DNA of 64,000 bases from Agapanthus africanus (Eukaryota > Streptophyta > Magnoliopsida > Asparagales > Amaryllidaceae), in NCBI GenBank assembly GCA_030015575.1, contig JASDDO010000024.1, forward strand, positions 218,012,996 through 218,076,995, written 5' to 3'. Shown one piece after another: positions 43,851 to 54,600 of the stretch. The notes under the pieces were generated by a model. That model saw only the letters and a list, made by a program, of their open reading frames with translations. It did no database searches and was not told the DNA's origin. The position numbers were made by a program, and so were the translations under genes. Each line of letters begins with the position of its first letter. Within the stretch, counting starts at the first letter, position 1.

Positions 43851-44025
43851 TTTATGAGCCGTAAGGGTCTCATAAAGGCATTTCTCCCTACAAGTCGTGA
43901 GGATCTCATAGGTGCGTTTTCTCCTTAGGAATCGTGAGGACTCCTAAGTGTATGTCTTCTTGTAAGTCGTAAGGATCTTACAAGAGAGTTTTCTCCTTAT
44001 AAGTCGAGAGGACCCACAAGGGTTG
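43851..44025. repeat. Constant-loop hairpin cluster II (five units)
   Basis: CTTTATGAG / CTCATAAAG (43851-43878, 9 bp perfect), CTTAGGA / TCCTAAG (43924-43948, 7 bp perfect) and TCTTGTAAG / CTTACAAGA (43958-43985, 9 bp perfect) enclose loops of the type TCGTGAGGAT. Two further units (about 43889 and 43994) are decayed. The order of stems parallels cluster I. Confidence 0.85.
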
Positions 44026-44197
44026 TTCACCGTGCGAACATATCCCTAGTCACGGGTGGGACTTTGTTAGGGAAATGTTTATTCGTACCCGTAGATTGTA
44101 TACAAGGGTCAATATTGAGCCGCTTGTAGGGCAATATTGGAGGTTGTGGGGGCTGCTTAAGAACAGGTTCAAATCTCTGTAGCTTAAGACTTTCAAA

Positions 44198-44372
44198 TCT
44201 TATGAGCCATGAGGGTCCCATAAGAGGGTTCTCCTTACGAGTCGTGAGGATCTCGCAAATGTAATTTCTCCTTAGGAATCGTGGGGATCCCAAAGTGTGT
44301 TGCTCCCCTTGTGAGTCATAAGGATCTCACGGAGGTGATTTCTCCTCACAAGGTCGAGAAGACCCTGTAAGT
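44198..44372. repeat. Constant-loop hairpin cluster III (five units)
   Basis: TCTTATGAG / CCCATAAGA (44198-44225, 8 of 9 pairs) and TTACGAG / CTCGCAA (about 44235-44258, 6 of 7) enclose CCATGAGGGT and TCGTGAGGAT. Three more units are decayed. It follows a third GATTGTATACAAGGGTCA phrase, so the whole module (phrase plus cluster) is duplicated. Confidence 0.75.
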
Positions 44373-44380
44373 GTCTTTTA

Positions 44381-44690
44381 ACGAGGTTGCGCCATTTCGG
44401 GTTTTCACAAACACTCGCCGGTAGCCCTGCTGTTTTTACTTACGGAGCCCTTTCGGGTTTTCATCCGTGCCCAATTTGCTTATGGACATACCGTTTTCTT
44501 TTTTTTTTTTTATTCTTTCTTCTTCTTTTTTTATTCTAACGAGGTTGCGCCCTTTCGGGTTTTCACAAGACTCGCCGGTACCCCTGCTGTTTTTACTCAC
44601 GGAGACCTTTCGGGTTTTCATCCGTGCCCATTTTGCTTATGGACATACAGTTTTTTTTCTTTTTTTTATCAGCTTTGGGATATTGCAATC
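44381..44690. repeat. Direct duplication, offset 158 bases
   Basis: ACGAGGTTGCGCC starts at 44381 and 44539; both copies continue with TTTCGGGTTTTCACAA, CTGCTGTTTTTACT, CGGAG and TTTCGGGTTTTCATCCGTG, and end in a T-rich run. Confidence 0.85.
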
Positions 44691-44694
44691 CACC

Positions 44695-44815
44695 ATAGTT
44701 TATTGACATCTCGGTCAACAGCTAGTTTTAGGACATAGTGGTTCGTTGGTAGTTTAATGACGTTTCGGTCCGTTGGTAGTTTAAGAACGTTTCGGTCCGT
44801 TGTTGAAGAAGGCCT
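44695..44815. repeat. 27-base-scale repeat TAGTTTAAGAACGTTTCGGTCCGTTGG
   Basis: Three to four units of the type AGTTTAAGAACGTTTCGGTC lie directly before the integrase stop region. They resemble one third of the 72-bp unit and the units at 33575-33640, so the 72-bp array probably grew from this shorter repeat. Confidence 0.65.
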
Positions 44816-44903
44816 GTCACTACTTATAGAGTTAGTTTGGGCTTAGGAAGATAGCGAGCGGACATAGTCGTCGTCATTTATCATTGACCTGGGCCATGAC
44901 TCG

Positions 44904-46841
44904 TCAAGCGTAGTACTTCTTCAGGAAGCGACCGCTTATCGGTCTGAAATGTCTTTTGCCATGCATATCCATGAGTAGATAGGCTCCGCCCTGGTAGACC
45001 TTGTCTATAATGTACGGGCCTTCATAATTCATCTCGAATTTCCCTCGCTTAGCACGATTGGGGATCATGGGTCTTTTGACTACAAAGACGAGTTCGCCCT
45101 GGCGGAATGTCTTTGGCCTGGTCAATCTTTCATATGAACGCGTCATCTTTGCTTTATAAGCCTCTAAATTTGGTTGCACTATAAGCCGGGTTTCATCAAG
45201 GGCATCGAGCTCCTCGAGGTGAAGGTGAGCGTTCTCTTCGTCCGTTAGCTCGTAATGAACTGCTACTCGTAGAGAGGGTAACTCTATCTCAAGGGAGAGT
45301 ACCACTTCTGTACCGAATACCAACGCGTATGACGTTGTGTTTGTGGCCGTCTTGAACGTAGTTCGATATGCACAGAGAGCTTCATGCAGTCTCTCATGCC
45401 AGTCTTTCTTATTTCGTGACACCTTCTTTTTCATGATCTTCGTCAAGGTCTTGTTGAAAGCTTCAGCTAGACTGTTAGCTCGGGGATTATAGACTGAGGA
45501 GTACCTCCAGTCTATGTTATGCTGTTGTGTGAAGCGGCTGATCTTGTGGCTTCTGTAGGCTGGCCCGTTATCAGATATGATCCGTCGCAGAGTTCCAAAT
45601 CGATAAATAACGTGCGTCTTGAAGAAATGGAGGATATTCTCCGTCTTCACTTCCCTCGGCGGTATTGCTTCTGCCCATTTGGAGAAGTAATCAGTCGTCG
45701 CCAAAATGAATCGATGTCCCCTGGACGATGCTGGTTCGATGGGGCCGATTATGTCAGTTCTCCACATTTCGAATGGCCAGCTAGCCACCGTTGGATGTAG
45801 TGGATTTGGATGTTGATGGATAAAGTCCCCATGAATCTGGCATGAGTGGCATTGTTTCGCATACTCGAGGCAGTCCTGGATCATCGTGGGCCAATAATAG
45901 CCCATCCGTTTAATCTTCAACTTCATCTTCGAGCCTGCTTGGTGAGAACCGCAGAGTCCGTCATGAACTTCTTGGATGACTCTTTTCGCCTCTTCAGGTC
46001 CCAGGCATCTCAACCACAGAGAATCAAATGACCTCTTGTACAGAGTATCGTTGACGAAGGCAAAAGATAGAGCTCGCTTCATGAGCTGATGTTTTGAGGA
46101 CGCATCTTCAGGCGTTCGACGGGATTTGAAGTATTCTATAAAGACTTCTTTCCAATCCTCAGCCTTTTCCTGGTCTTTTATTTGCATAGCCATTTGCTCA
46201 GTCGCTCCTTTTTCTTTAGACAACTCCTGAGATATTTCTGCCGGTGCAAGAACCCGACGGCTTTGCACAACGATTCTCACGTCATCGAGGTTCTCATCCG
46301 CCAGTTCTTTAGCAAGCTTGGCTAATGCATCCGCTTTGCTATTTTCTGCACGCGGTATACTTTCCAGCATGCAGGAGGGAATTTGAGTCAGCAGTTGCTG
46401 TACTCTCTCGCCATACTTCACCAGCTCTAGTTCAAACGTCTGATAGTCGCCATTTACTTGACTAACGATCAGCTGGGAATCTCCGTATATGAGGAGGTTT
46501 TCAATTCCCATGTCAATGGCGATCTCGAGGCCTGCTATCAAAGCTTCATATTCGGCTTCATTGTTCGTCCTCGGCTCTGTTAAGGAGAAGGAGAACCGCA
46601 TTATCCCTCCTTGTAGGGTCACGAATATAAGGCCTACCCCTGATTTGATTATAGGCGTGTTCTGTTTGCGCTTCTTCATGGAAGACGCTCCATCAAAATA
46701 AAGTTCCCACCGGATATCACCACCGTCGATCGCATCAAACGCATGTTTGTCTGGCAGTTCGCAATTCAAGGGAGAATCGGCCGGTAATGGATGTTCAGCG
46801 AGGAAATCGGCGATGGCCTGGCCTTTCACTGCTTTAAGAGG
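44904..46841 (-). CDS. Tat pol, archaeal-type RNase H and integrase (open part)
   Basis: A 641-codon open frame. Residues about 38-180 form the second RNase H: ELYFDGASS, NNEAEYEAL, IYGDSQLIV and ENSKADALAKLA carry the D-E-D-D residues. Residues about 285-340 are the integrase HHCC zinc finger (HDGLCGSHQAG ... CHSCQ). The core follows with D in WRTDIIGP, D in ISDNGPAY, and E in AEAFNKTL. The C-terminal part (FRQGELVFVVKRP, KFEMNYEGPYIIDKVYQGGA) is a normal integrase tail; no chromodomain is seen, as expected for Tat. It integrates element cDNA and degrades RNA-DNA hybrids. It is in frame with the RT downstream of stops at 46842-46844, 47058-47060 and 47196-47198. Confidence 0.9.
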   Translation of the reverse strand, partial: PLKAVKGQAIADFLAEHPLPADSPLNCELPDKHAFDAIDGGDIRWELYFDGASSMKKRKQNTPIIKSGVGLIFVTLQGGIMRFSFSLTEPRTNNEAEYEALIAGLEIAIDMGIENLLIYGDSQLIVSQVNGDYQTFELELVKYGERVQQLLTQIPSCMLESIPRAENSKADALAKLAKELADENLDDVRIVVQSRRVLAPAEISQELSKEKGATEQMAMQIKDQEKAEDWKEVFIEYFKSRRTPEDASSKHQLMKRALSFAFVNDTLYKRSFDSLWLRCLGPEEAKRVIQEVHDGLCGSHQAGSKMKLKIKRMGYYWPTMIQDCLEYAKQCHSCQIHGDFIHQHPNPLHPTVASWPFEMWRTDIIGPIEPASSRGHRFILATTDYFSKWAEAIPPREVKTENILHFFKTHVIYRFGTLRRIISDNGPAYRSHKISRFTQQHNIDWRYSSVYNPRANSLAEAFNKTLTKIMKKKVSRNKKDWHERLHEALCAYRTTFKTATNTTSYALVFGTEVVLSLEIELPSLRVAVHYELTDEENAHLHLEELDALDETRLIVQPNLEAYKAKMTRSYERLTRPKTFRQGELVFVVKRPMIPNRAKRGKFEMNYEGPYIIDKVYQGGAYLLMDMHGKRHFRPISGRFLKKYYA

Positions 46842-47195
46842 TTAGTAAGTTATTGAAAACTCCATCAAGAGCAAGGCCCATTTAGCAAGCCGTCCTGTTA
46901 ACATGGCCTTTGACATCAAGTATTTGAGAGGATCCACCTTCGATATGAGACGGACTTCATGCGCCAATGCATAGTGCCAGAGTTTCGTTGTCGCGAAGAT
47001 TAACGCCAGGCAGTATTTTTCGATGGGAGAGTAATTGCTTTCTGCCCCCAGGAGGACTCAACTCAAGTAATAGAGAGCTCTTTCTTTCCTTTGGTCGTTC
47101 TCTTGTGCCCATAATGCGCCTAAGGAACCTTCGAGGGCGGCTGTATAAAGAACGAGAGGCTTTCCTTTGACCGGAGCAGCCAACACTGGAGGGTT
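46842..47195 (-). pseudogene. Tat RNase H region with in-frame stops
   Basis: Frame is shared with the RT and integrase ORFs. Motifs such as YTAALEGSLGALWAQ, YSPIEKYCLALIFA and KWALLLMEFSITY identify the Ty3/Gypsy RNase H and connection region. TAG at 47196-47198, TGA at 47058-47060 and TAA at 46842-46844 break it. The first two are one base change away from the usual codons. An expressed polyprotein would end before RNase H. Confidence 0.85.
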
Positions 47196-48240
47196 CTACA
47201 GATATTGCTTGATTTCGTCCAATGCGCCTTGGCATTTGTGATCCCAGACGAACGAGGTCCCTTTCTTCATCAAATGACTATACGGACGGCACTTTCCAGA
47301 GAGATTGGCTATAAATCGCCGGATATACGCGAGCTTCCCTTGGAGAGATCGCAATTGTTTGAGAGTCCTTGGCGGGGGCATTTCCATGATCGCCTTGATC
47401 TTCGACGGATCTATCTCGATACCTCGGTGTCGGACGATAAATCCTAGGAATTTGCATGAAGACACCCCGAACGCGCATTTGAAAGGGTTCATCTTCAAGT
47501 TGTATTGTCGAAGACGTTGAAACACGATCTTCAGATGCTCGAGATGTTCCTCGTATGATTTGCTTTTCACCACGAGATCATCGATATAGAATTCGACGAT
47601 TTCATGTATAAGGTCATCATAGATCTTCGTCATGGCCCTCTGATAGGTGGCACCGGCGTTCTTTAGACCGAAAGGCATCACCTTGTAGCAGAATATACCC
47701 AAAGGGGTCCGGAAAGCGGTGTTCTTCTGGTCTTCGGGATGCATCTTTATCTGATTATATCCTGATGAGCCGTCCATGAAGGAGAAAACTTCGTGAGTCG
47801 ACGTGTTATCTATCATCAGCTCAGTGACCGGTACTGGGAAATCATCCTTCGGACAAGCTTTATTGAGATCCCGAAAATCCACACATATGCGCACTGTCCC
47901 ATTTTTCTTCATCACCGGGACGATGTTGGCGATCCAGTCAGGGTACTGAACTTCTTGGATGAAGTCAGAGTCGATTAGCTTCTTGACCTCGGTGTTGATA
48001 CTCATCTCAAGCTCAAGCCGCATTCTCCTTGGTGCTTGTTTGATTGGCTTAACGTCCGGGGATATTGCCAGTTTGTGGACAACAATCTCTGGATTTAGTC
48101 CTGGCATTTCGGAATAGTTCCATGCAAAGCAATCTCTATGCTGCAGGAGCACGTCCTTCAACGTAGCCACCCTTTCTTCAGACAATAAGTCACTGACGAA
48201 TGTCGGCCGCGGGTCATTCGTCGTCCCCAAATCAATTTCT
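47196..48240 (-). CDS. Tat pol, reverse transcriptase
   Basis: A 344-codon open frame. RT motifs in order: PGLNPEIVVHKLAI, VRICVDFRDLNKACPKDDFP, FMDGSSGYNQIKMHPED, TPLGIFCYKVMPFGLKNAGATYQ, and the catalytic FYIDDLVVKS (YIDD, + strand 47577-47588), then the thumb (KCAFGVSSCKFLGFIVRHRGIE). FMDGSSGY, YKVMPFGLKNAGATYQR and the CPKDDFP segment are typical of Tat/Athila. It copies element RNA into DNA. The upstream frame is shifted: 48158-48385 reads in a neighbouring frame, and the join is near 48240. Confidence 0.9.
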
Positions 48241-49215
48241 TGAGATTATCTGCAGTGGTGTGTATTCCATCTTCTAGCTCTTTTGGCGCCGGTGGAAACT
48301 CTGAGATCATCTCGTCATCATCGTTTTCGAAGCACCAGGGGAGGTCATCCATATTCTCAGTCTCTTCCTCTGATAGCATTATCATATGACAAGTACGAGC
48401 TCGCTTTCAAGACCGATGTGGATCTGGTTCTACTCTCGTGGCTTTGGGCCCATGCTTCTGCGGCGGTGTTACTCTCCAACTGCTGGATAGAGCGAACTTG
48501 CCGAGCTGATATTGGTCTTCGACCCAGTTCTTGAAGGTGAAGCAGTCTTCGAGAGGATGTCCTATTACCCTATGATAGGAGTAATAGTTCGGGTGAGAGA
48601 CTTCGCCTGTTTGCTCGGGGTGCTTGGACTCCGGGAGGATAATCATTTGATGTCTTATGGAAAGATCAAGTATCTTCTTTGTCTTGTCTTGAGGAAAAGA
48701 GTATGCGACTCATCTTCTTCATAAGGGACAAATCCGGACCGCTCGATTCCTGCTCGCGTGACTTCTTGGTCCCGCTTTGTCATTGTTGAATGCCTTTTCC
48801 GCTTTTTGACTTGTTTCTGCCTCTGCGTCGGGTATTTTTTGCAACAGGTTGACAGGGAGCGGCATTTTCATCTTTCGCAGCCTGTTGAAGAAGGCGTTGC
48901 GTCCTGGCTTTCTCATAGATGGTCATTTCGCGATTGTGGTCGTCTCGAACCTTTTGACCAGCTTCCCTTATAAGCTTGTCCATTTGTTCTTCGAACGACG
49001 GACTGAGCATTTTTACGTCGGGGACATTTTCTGGTTCAGGATTAGCACTCTCCCATTGAGCATCTCCTTCTTCATCAAAGTCATGTACAACATAGCAGTA
49101 GCGGAGTAGCTCCCCGTTTCTTGGACCGAACATATCCAAGCCCGATTGCTTCCATTCTCCCGTTGGGCAACTTGCGCTGAATTCCGGGAACGTTCCAGAC
49201 CCTGTCATAGAACTT
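48158..49215 (-). pseudogene. Duplicated Gag-like module between protease and RT, frameshifted
   Basis: Pieces at 48780-49208, 48719-48916, 48407-48646 and 48158-48385 fall in two frames. They repeat, in order, features of the upstream gag: an acidic segment with PSFEEQMDKLIREA and NREMTIYEKARTQRL (compare ECETTIFKRAKRRRL at about 51050), YSFPQDKTKKI, and NYYSYHRVIGHPLEDC followed by WVEDQYQLGKFALS. The zinc-knuckle-like motif has lost its first cysteine (Y). A final acidic stretch (ENDDDEMISEFPPAPKELED) leads into RT. Tat elements do not normally carry a gag-like module here. Confidence 0.6.
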
Positions 49216-49257
49216 ATCTTTTCGAGCGGTCTGTTTGGAGGGTATCCCTTGGCGCTT

Positions 49258-51625
49258 CTATAGATTTTTCAAGCTTTCTGTGTAATATCTAGGCAGACGG
49301 ATGGGCTGGAGCCTGTCAAGTGTAGGATCCGCACCATGCCAGATTTCTTTCTCCACTTTGGTTTCCCCGGAGCGGTAGAAAAGGATCGCCTTTTCGCTTT
49401 CTCGCCTGATGTAGAACGTCTGCAGCTCTTCTACACTGTAGGTATTAAGCACGTCTAGCTCTTTATGATATTTGGGCGGAACCATGGCAATTTTCAAACT
49501 TTGCTCTTCATCAGCGGATGTTTGTATTGAAGGCCGAGCGGAGAATATAGCATGGACCTCATCCTCCGAGTCGCTGCCAAAGATCAACATAGGAGCGGAC
49601 GGTCCTGGCTTGTTGTACTGGGGTGGGCCCGAATAAACCATCGCTTCCTTTTCTTCAGTATCACTCCCGAAGACTGGAATGGTGGTGATAGCTTTGTTCT
49701 CGGGCTTGTGACATCTCTCTGTGTCCTCGAAATCTGGCAAGAAGTATTTTGCATCTTCGTACTTGCGGACTTCGTTCACGGAGAATGGATTCAGCTCTCC
49801 TGTTACGGTATACTCAAGACCATCCTTAAAATATTTCATACACTGATATTGTGTATAAGGGATGATATTATACTCGTGTAACCAAGGCCGACCGAGTAAA
49901 GCGTTGTAGCATGTCTTGGCGTCAATGACGTGAAACTTAATATTCGTGACAAGTAGACCGAATCGTAACGTCAGTATCACAGACCCGAGAGTCCGTGATG
50001 ACTGGGAGTCAAAACCGGAGATGGTGATTTTATCACGAGCGAGGTGCTGGACGCTCATGTAGATTTCCTTCAACACTCGCGCATTGTGGAGATCGACGGA
50101 AGACCCATTGTCGACCAGGATTTTGCCTATCTTTATATCGTGGCAGTATCCTGAGACATAGAGGGGACGGTTGTGCTCGCACGTCCCAAGGAGGAGGTCT
50201 TCGTCGCCGAAGGTGATATCGGCTGTGTGTACTTCCTCCAGCTCGTCCTTCATCTTTTCTTCGGCGAGAAAAGCTTGGAATTGCTCTGGCTCTTGTAGTG
50301 CCTTGATCAATGAATCTCTCGCTTCTTTGGATAGTAAAAGGGCGTTGAGAATGCTGAGCTGCGAAGGTAACTTTCTCAAGTGTGCCAGAACGTTGTAGTC
50401 CACCTTGTTCTTCTTTGGCGGGTCCTTGGCAGTCAGCTCTTTCATGACTTGGTCGTCCAGGGCGATATCCTCGGAGACCTTTTCTTTTCCCCTATCTTTT
50501 TTACTCGTGGATCCGAGATTCTTTTCTGGAAGCGTGCGATTGCGCAGCTGGATGTTTTCACAGGCCTTCGGTTCTTCCTCCTTCCCCAATGCGGATTCTT
50601 TAAAGAGGGGGCCAAGAGCCATTTCTTCGTCAGAGTCGCTTCCGAAAGTGAGAATTTGCGATCCCCTGGTGTTGGCCATGCGACAGTTACCGATATTTCT
50701 TTCATACTCCTCAGTCACGCTTCTTTGCTCCCGCCGAGTTTTTCGTTTTATCCGCTTAAAATGTTGCCGGTGAGCAATATATCCCTGCCACCATCTTTTA
50801 AAAGCATTGCACTCCTCGGTGGGGTGCGAAATCTTTCGATGATATGAGCAGTAGCTGGGATGCATCTCTGCTTCACCGGGAGTGTTTCCTTCGGAGGGTG
50901 GTAGCTTCATTCCCATTGAAATGGATTTAGCAAACATTTTCCTCGTCTTGAACTTGTTTTTATCCGCGATGGATGTTCCTTGATTCGGCGGGAGTGTCTC
51001 GACTCTTTCATCTAGTCGCCGGCGTTTGGCTCTTTTAAATATGGTCGTCTCGCACTCCCGGTCAGCTTTACATTTTAGGAGAGCTTCGTTTAGGAATGCG
51101 TCGATCATTTCATCTGACGGCCCCAGAAGTTCCGGTTCAGGCTCTGCCCCCAGTTTCTTTATGCAAGAAGCCCTTTCATCGTCTGTAAACGAGTGAGAGA
51201 TCACATGACAGCTTGCTACGTAACCCTCAGGTCCATCCGACGAGTCTTCTCCATCATCTTCGTCCTCAAGGACGTGGCTGAGGAACTCTTGGAGCGTGAT
51301 GGGAGTCCGCGCCTTCTGATCATACTCCTCCAGCGCGTTGATCTGTTCCTGCAGGTCCGTGCGCTTGTCGCCAGGCTTCACGGGCTTTTTGGATTTCTTC
51401 TTCTTCCTTTTTGAAGATTTTGACGGCTGGGTGCGAGTGCTTGGGCCATCACCACCAATCTTTGGAGTTGGAAGTGGTTTCAGCATCCCTTCGATGATCT
51501 GGGGTTCTAGCGGGTTCTTCCATCTGATCGCCGGGCATGTCTGAAGGTCATTCAGCATCCTTTTGGTTTTGGCTGAAAGCACTACTTCCCATGGAGCTTC
51601 TTCAACAAAAGAACACGTTGCCCCC
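49258..51625 (-). CDS. Tat gag C-terminal half and aspartic protease (interrupted at its right end)
   Basis: An open frame to a stop at 49258-49260; the first Met at 51582 is not the true start, because the frame continues to the Tekay insertion and resumes at 62945. Features: basic segment (KRKKKKSKKP), acidic linkers, zinc-knuckle-like CSYHRKISHPTEEC (about 50815-50860), three FGSDSDEE-like acidic repeats (FGSDSDEEMA, FGSDTEEKEA, FGSDSEDEVH), and a retropepsin-like protease with LVDNGSSVDL as the active site (about 50094-50122) and LLGRPWLHEYNIIPYT as its partner motif. The catalytic D-S/T-G is D-N-G here. It would process Gag-Pol and bind RNA. Confidence 0.85.
51621..51625. repeat. Target-site duplication CCCCC (left) of the Tekay element
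   Basis: CCCCC directly before TGTAACGTTTC; same at 62945-62949. The gag frame on the two sides is continuous if the insertion and one copy are removed. Confidence 0.9.
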
Positions 51626-54600
51626 TGTAACGTTTCAGAAATCGTTTTGCGAATTTTTCCGTTTTAGGGCAAAATTGTCGGTTTTTCTCGTTTTAACCCG
51701 ATTTCGATCAAACGTCCGTATAAGCTTGCCGGCACCTAGTTTAGCTAAAATAAAGCTTGTGCGCGAACTTTGGGAGTAATTGGGAGGTTTTGGTTCAGAT
51801 AGAATTTTTCCCAAATAAAATATTATTTTAAGCAGTATTTTGTGCACGTAAATCGGAAAAATTTTCTCTCGTGAATAAATTTATTTTTTTTGTCACTAAA
51901 ATTATTTTAGAAGCTTCTTTTCAAATATCTAGATTTTTCTTTGTGCAAAAGGATTTGGATTAAAAAAGAAAAGAAAAGAGTGAAAGGTGACAAAATTGCT
52001 TTAATTAGTATTTATTACTCTCTTTCCTAGCTATTTCTTCACAAAATATTCACAAAAATACCCCCAACCTCCCCATGGCCGACCCTTATCTCCAATTTCT
52101 GTCCAAAATATTTCCCAAGCTCATTTCTTCATGATTTCTTCAAAATTCTTCAAGAAAAATTCCAAAATAAATCCACAAAAATCCTAAATAAAAATAAAAC
52201 CATTTTTTCCTTCACTAATCCTTCTTGGTTCTTCAACAAGCATGGGTTTTGATGCTAAGATGATGGATTAAGCCTCATTTTGGTGTTCTTGGGGAGGTAT
52301 AATTCTTACCTTAATCCTTTTATACTTGCTTTAATCTTAAATCTAGCTAATTTAGTTAGCTAATTATGTGTTTAGTTTAGTTTTTAAATTATGATTAATT
52401 CATTTATATTTGGTTTAAGAAATTCATGTTAGGGTTAAATTTTGTTAAGTGTTTAGTGTTCATTTGAAGTGTTAATTTGTGTTTTGGAGATGATTAACCT
52501 AGTAGGAAATGTTAATTTTTCCTAATGAACACTTTGTTTAATTATGCAATTAGCTTACTAGGTTTTTGCTAAAACATAATTAGCGAGTATTAAAAATATA
52601 TGAATGGTTTAGATAGCTTAGTTAAGCTATTTTAAGGTGTTTGTAATCGCTAGATATGCATTAGCTTGAAACTAGTGCGAAATATTGCGATAGGTTGCTT
52701 ACTAGTTTTCGTGGTTTTTCCGACGTGCGTTCGATTGGTTGTTGCGAGGTTATATCTATTGTATTCCTCGTAATTCTTGTGTTGTGTTGCGCGATCGGGA
52801 CGATCGGGGCCCAGACTTGCTGTTTTGTAGTTTAGCGACCCCAATTAGGGTTTTTGGCCGGTATCGTGCGCGATAAATGCGCTAAGCGCGCAGTGTAATT
52901 TTCCGGGCGTTTTCTTCGCGTTTCGTTGTCTTTTCGTCATTGTAGGATTTTTTCTTATGTGATGTGTTTGTGAAATTTTAGGTTTGCAAGCGGGGACTTC
53001 GGACGCTACGACAAGGGGAAAACAGGTGGTAGGCTTCACCTAGCTTGGAGCGTTGGTGAGTAGATTTAACATCTATAGGGGAATCGCCTGCATGGCGTTA
53101 TGCGTCTGGGCTAGAGATTTTAACTTATCGCATATTCTATGTCATATTTAGAATTGCGTATTTACCCTATTAATTAGATGTAGTGTGCCTGAACTGGTAG
53201 TAGTATGACACTGCACATATTATTGACGATTTATGTTGCACGAGCACTGTTTGTATGCTACACACACCGTCAATAATTACCATGTCACACACAATCCACT
53301 TATAGATGTTATATTGCTTGGTTAGGGACATTGTGACATTGATTCATATTTCTTATCGCATTTGACATATAGTTACCTGTATACCTATAGGGTATTGTTC
53401 CATTAGTGATAGGTACATACACACCTAAGGACATAGCTACAGGTGTGCTTTACATTTCATACTTCACTTATACCTGATAGGTATATCACATCATTACAAA
53501 TAGGTAGATACCTATATTTTCTGATATACCTTCAAGTGTTTACATATATCTGGTTATAGCTATGTATTTACCCTTATTGTTGTATTATTAAGAATTGGAT
53601 ATTTATATTAACTGGTTGTAGTTAATTAGCGGCTTTTCCTTTATACGCTTACATTACAGTTTTTATGTTGCGTATACTTTATTCATGGATTTTCGCATTG
53701 TTATATGGGTTTTTCATGATATTTTCTGGATTTGGGAACCGTGGGAGTTCATGAAATTATGCATTATTTGAAAAACCCGGTTTTCTTGATATGATATTTT
53801 AGCAGCCACCATGAGATTTATCGTTTACGATGTGTATACCTCACGCGAGGAAAGGAGGGATCCGTGTGCGGGTACATGGTGGGGCCCGGAGGTACCCCGA
53901 AGCAAGAACGATGTCGTGGTGCTAGACGATGAGGCTTAAGGGAACCATACTTTCCGGTGACAGGACCAATGACTCAGCGGTTATCATGGGGATACCGACG
54001 GGAGTCATGTACGTATGGATACGTCGAGAGGCGAGGGTCAGAGCTAGGCACTCGAGGTTTCGGGATAGCGTATGATACCTACCTATCAGGGGGCCAGTCA
54101 TGGAGACAGCACCTGATGGATCAGTATTTCTGTGTCGATGCTTGGCACATTGGTTTCATGATATTTCTAATTACTCCTTTGTATATATAACAGGGGATTG
54201 AGCCGCTGTTAAATATACCCTTACACCAATATTAGTGGAATGGTACGCTAATATATGTGTATTGACCTCATCATATTTATTTATGTCATTATATTTAGGA
54301 TGTTAGAATTTTGCTGGAGAATTGATTCGGGATATAAGAGATTCATTTGAGATATACTTGATATTGTACATACGAGATATGTGAGATCCACTTGATGTTG
54401 TACATTCGATATATGTGAGATATACTTGATATTGTACATACGAGATATGTGAGATCCACTTGATGTTGTACATTCGATATATGTGAGATATACCTGATAT
54501 TGTACATACGAGATATGTGAGATCCACTTGATGTTGTACATTCGATATATATACGAGATATACTTGATATTGTGAAGTTGAGGAGATGTGACACTTAGAT

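Noticed and set aside
41495..44372. CRISPR-like reading of the constant-loop units
   Set aside because: Units are adjacent palindromic arms around a shared centre, without unique spacers, in a plant retrotransposon.
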